5,191 bases of DNA, from positions 1 to 5,191 of the forward strand of contig JAGASB010000148.1 in the NCBI GenBank assembly GCA_017621955.1, read 5' to 3'. Below are positions 4,742-5,191 of this stretch, piece by piece; the first letter of the stretch is position 1; each line of letters begins with the position of its first letter. The position numbers and the translations under genes were made by a program. Source of the stretch: Clostridia bacterium (GTDB lineage: Bacteria; Bacillota_A; Clostridia; Christensenellales; Borkfalkiaceae). The notes beneath the pieces were generated by a model that saw nothing but the letters and a program-made list of their open reading frames with translations, was not told the origin of the DNA and searched no databases.

Positions 4742-5191
4742 ATGCGTAACAAAATTAGCAAAAAAGAACTGGCTCATGGAGCCTTTGTGTTTCTTGGTTG
4801 GATTTTATTACTATCGTTGGTAAGTAGAGTTTGGATTGTATTCTTTATTTCTCTTGCAATTACGTTATTTCTTGTAATTAAAAGCAAATTAAAGAAGAGA
4901 GAAGATAATTCAAGTTCAATATCAATTATAGAAAGTCCAGAAGCAAGATGCGAAGATGATTGGTTTGCCGTAATACTCAAACAGATTAACGAACAGGTTA
5001 AGAATGAATATCCTGATGCAAAATGGGTTTGGAGAAATCCTAATGCTCGTAAAAGTATAGAAGCAGGCGAAGAAGTAATGATTTGCTTAAACAAAGCCGC
5101 TGGATACAAGTTTGCAAAGGTGATTATAAGTGATTTAACCGTTCAAGGATTAGATTTTACGGTAAACGTAAAACAAACTGTCAGTGATGAA
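4742..5191 (+). CDS. Membrane-anchored uncharacterised protein, 3' partial
   Basis: The frame stays open from ATG 4742 to the right edge (150 codons, no stop). GAGGTGAT (4733-4740) is the ribosome binding site. Two hydrophobic helices, about residues 13-27 and 30-47, are followed by a basic stop-transfer segment (KSKLKKRED). A soluble part starts near residue 65 and carries conserved-looking motifs: NEYPDAKWVWRNPNARK (88-104), EVMICLNKAAGYKFAKVII (111-129) and DLTVQGLDF (131-139). I recall similar proteins next to ssb genes in clostridial mobile elements, but no function is established. It lies 110 bases after ssb beyond a terminator and has no evident promoter of its own, so its expression probably depends on read-through. 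The antisense frame 4774-5109 is a shadow of it. Confidence 0.85.
   Translation, partial: MRNKISKKELAHGAFVFLGWILLLSLVSRVWIVFFISLAITLFLVIKSKLKKREDNSSSISIIESPEARCEDDWFAVILKQINEQVKNEYPDAKWVWRNPNARKSIEAGEEVMICLNKAAGYKFAKVIISDLTVQGLDFTVNVKQTVSDE

Noticed and set aside
4774..5109. Antisense reading frame of 111 codons
   Set aside because: It lies opposite the sense gene 4742-5191, which has a ribosome binding site, membrane helices and a conserved-looking domain; the antisense frame has neither a ribosome binding site nor a recognisable protein.
1..5191. CRISPR array, tRNA or rRNA gene, insertion sequence ends
   Set aside because: No regularly spaced repeats with spacers, no cloverleaf or rRNA signature, and no transposase or terminal inverted repeats were seen.

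Overview
The window looks like accessory DNA from a Gram-positive, AT-rich Bacillota genome, most likely a gut-type Clostridia. The reasons are strong GGAGG-type ribosome binding sites at nearly every gene, sigma-A promoters with near-consensus boxes, many intrinsic hairpin/T-tract terminators, and the protein families present. All genes are on the + strand. The single-stranded DNA-binding protein beside several small uncharacterised membrane proteins suggests an integrative conjugative element or related island. That is an inference: no relaxase, integrase or type IV secretion gene lies in the window.

Region 1 (1-1315) is the end of an operon. It holds a YkgJ-type cysteine-cluster protein cut by the left edge, then an overlapping gene for an unrecognised 219-residue protein, closed by a strong terminator. 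Region 2 (1357-3030) is a self-contained module with its own consensus promoter. It encodes a DUF3990 protein (an ADP-ribosyltransferase-like fold), an overlapping helix-turn-helix protein with a large N-terminal domain, and a small DUF3781-like protein. The first two look like a toxin-antitoxin or defence-like pair, with the third a possible extra component.

Region 3 (3031-3885) is a regulated operon for two membrane proteins. Upstream are TACACAAAAAA direct repeats, an extended -10 promoter lying inside a long palindrome (a probable operator), and a terminator-like hairpin just before the first ribosome binding site. Region 4 (3886-5191) starts with a nearly ideal promoter that makes a short leader ending in a strong terminator. 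Two small hairpins and an ssb-type gene follow, then another terminator, then a membrane protein gene that runs off the right edge.

The recurring theme is a terminator-like hairpin placed between a promoter and a ribosome binding site, or between two genes, so expression of the ssb and membrane-protein genes may be controlled by transcription read-through. The most interesting items are the DUF3990/HTH module, the promoter palindrome at 3103-3131, the short leader RNA before ssb, and the similar C-terminal tails of the 219-residue protein and the SSB.
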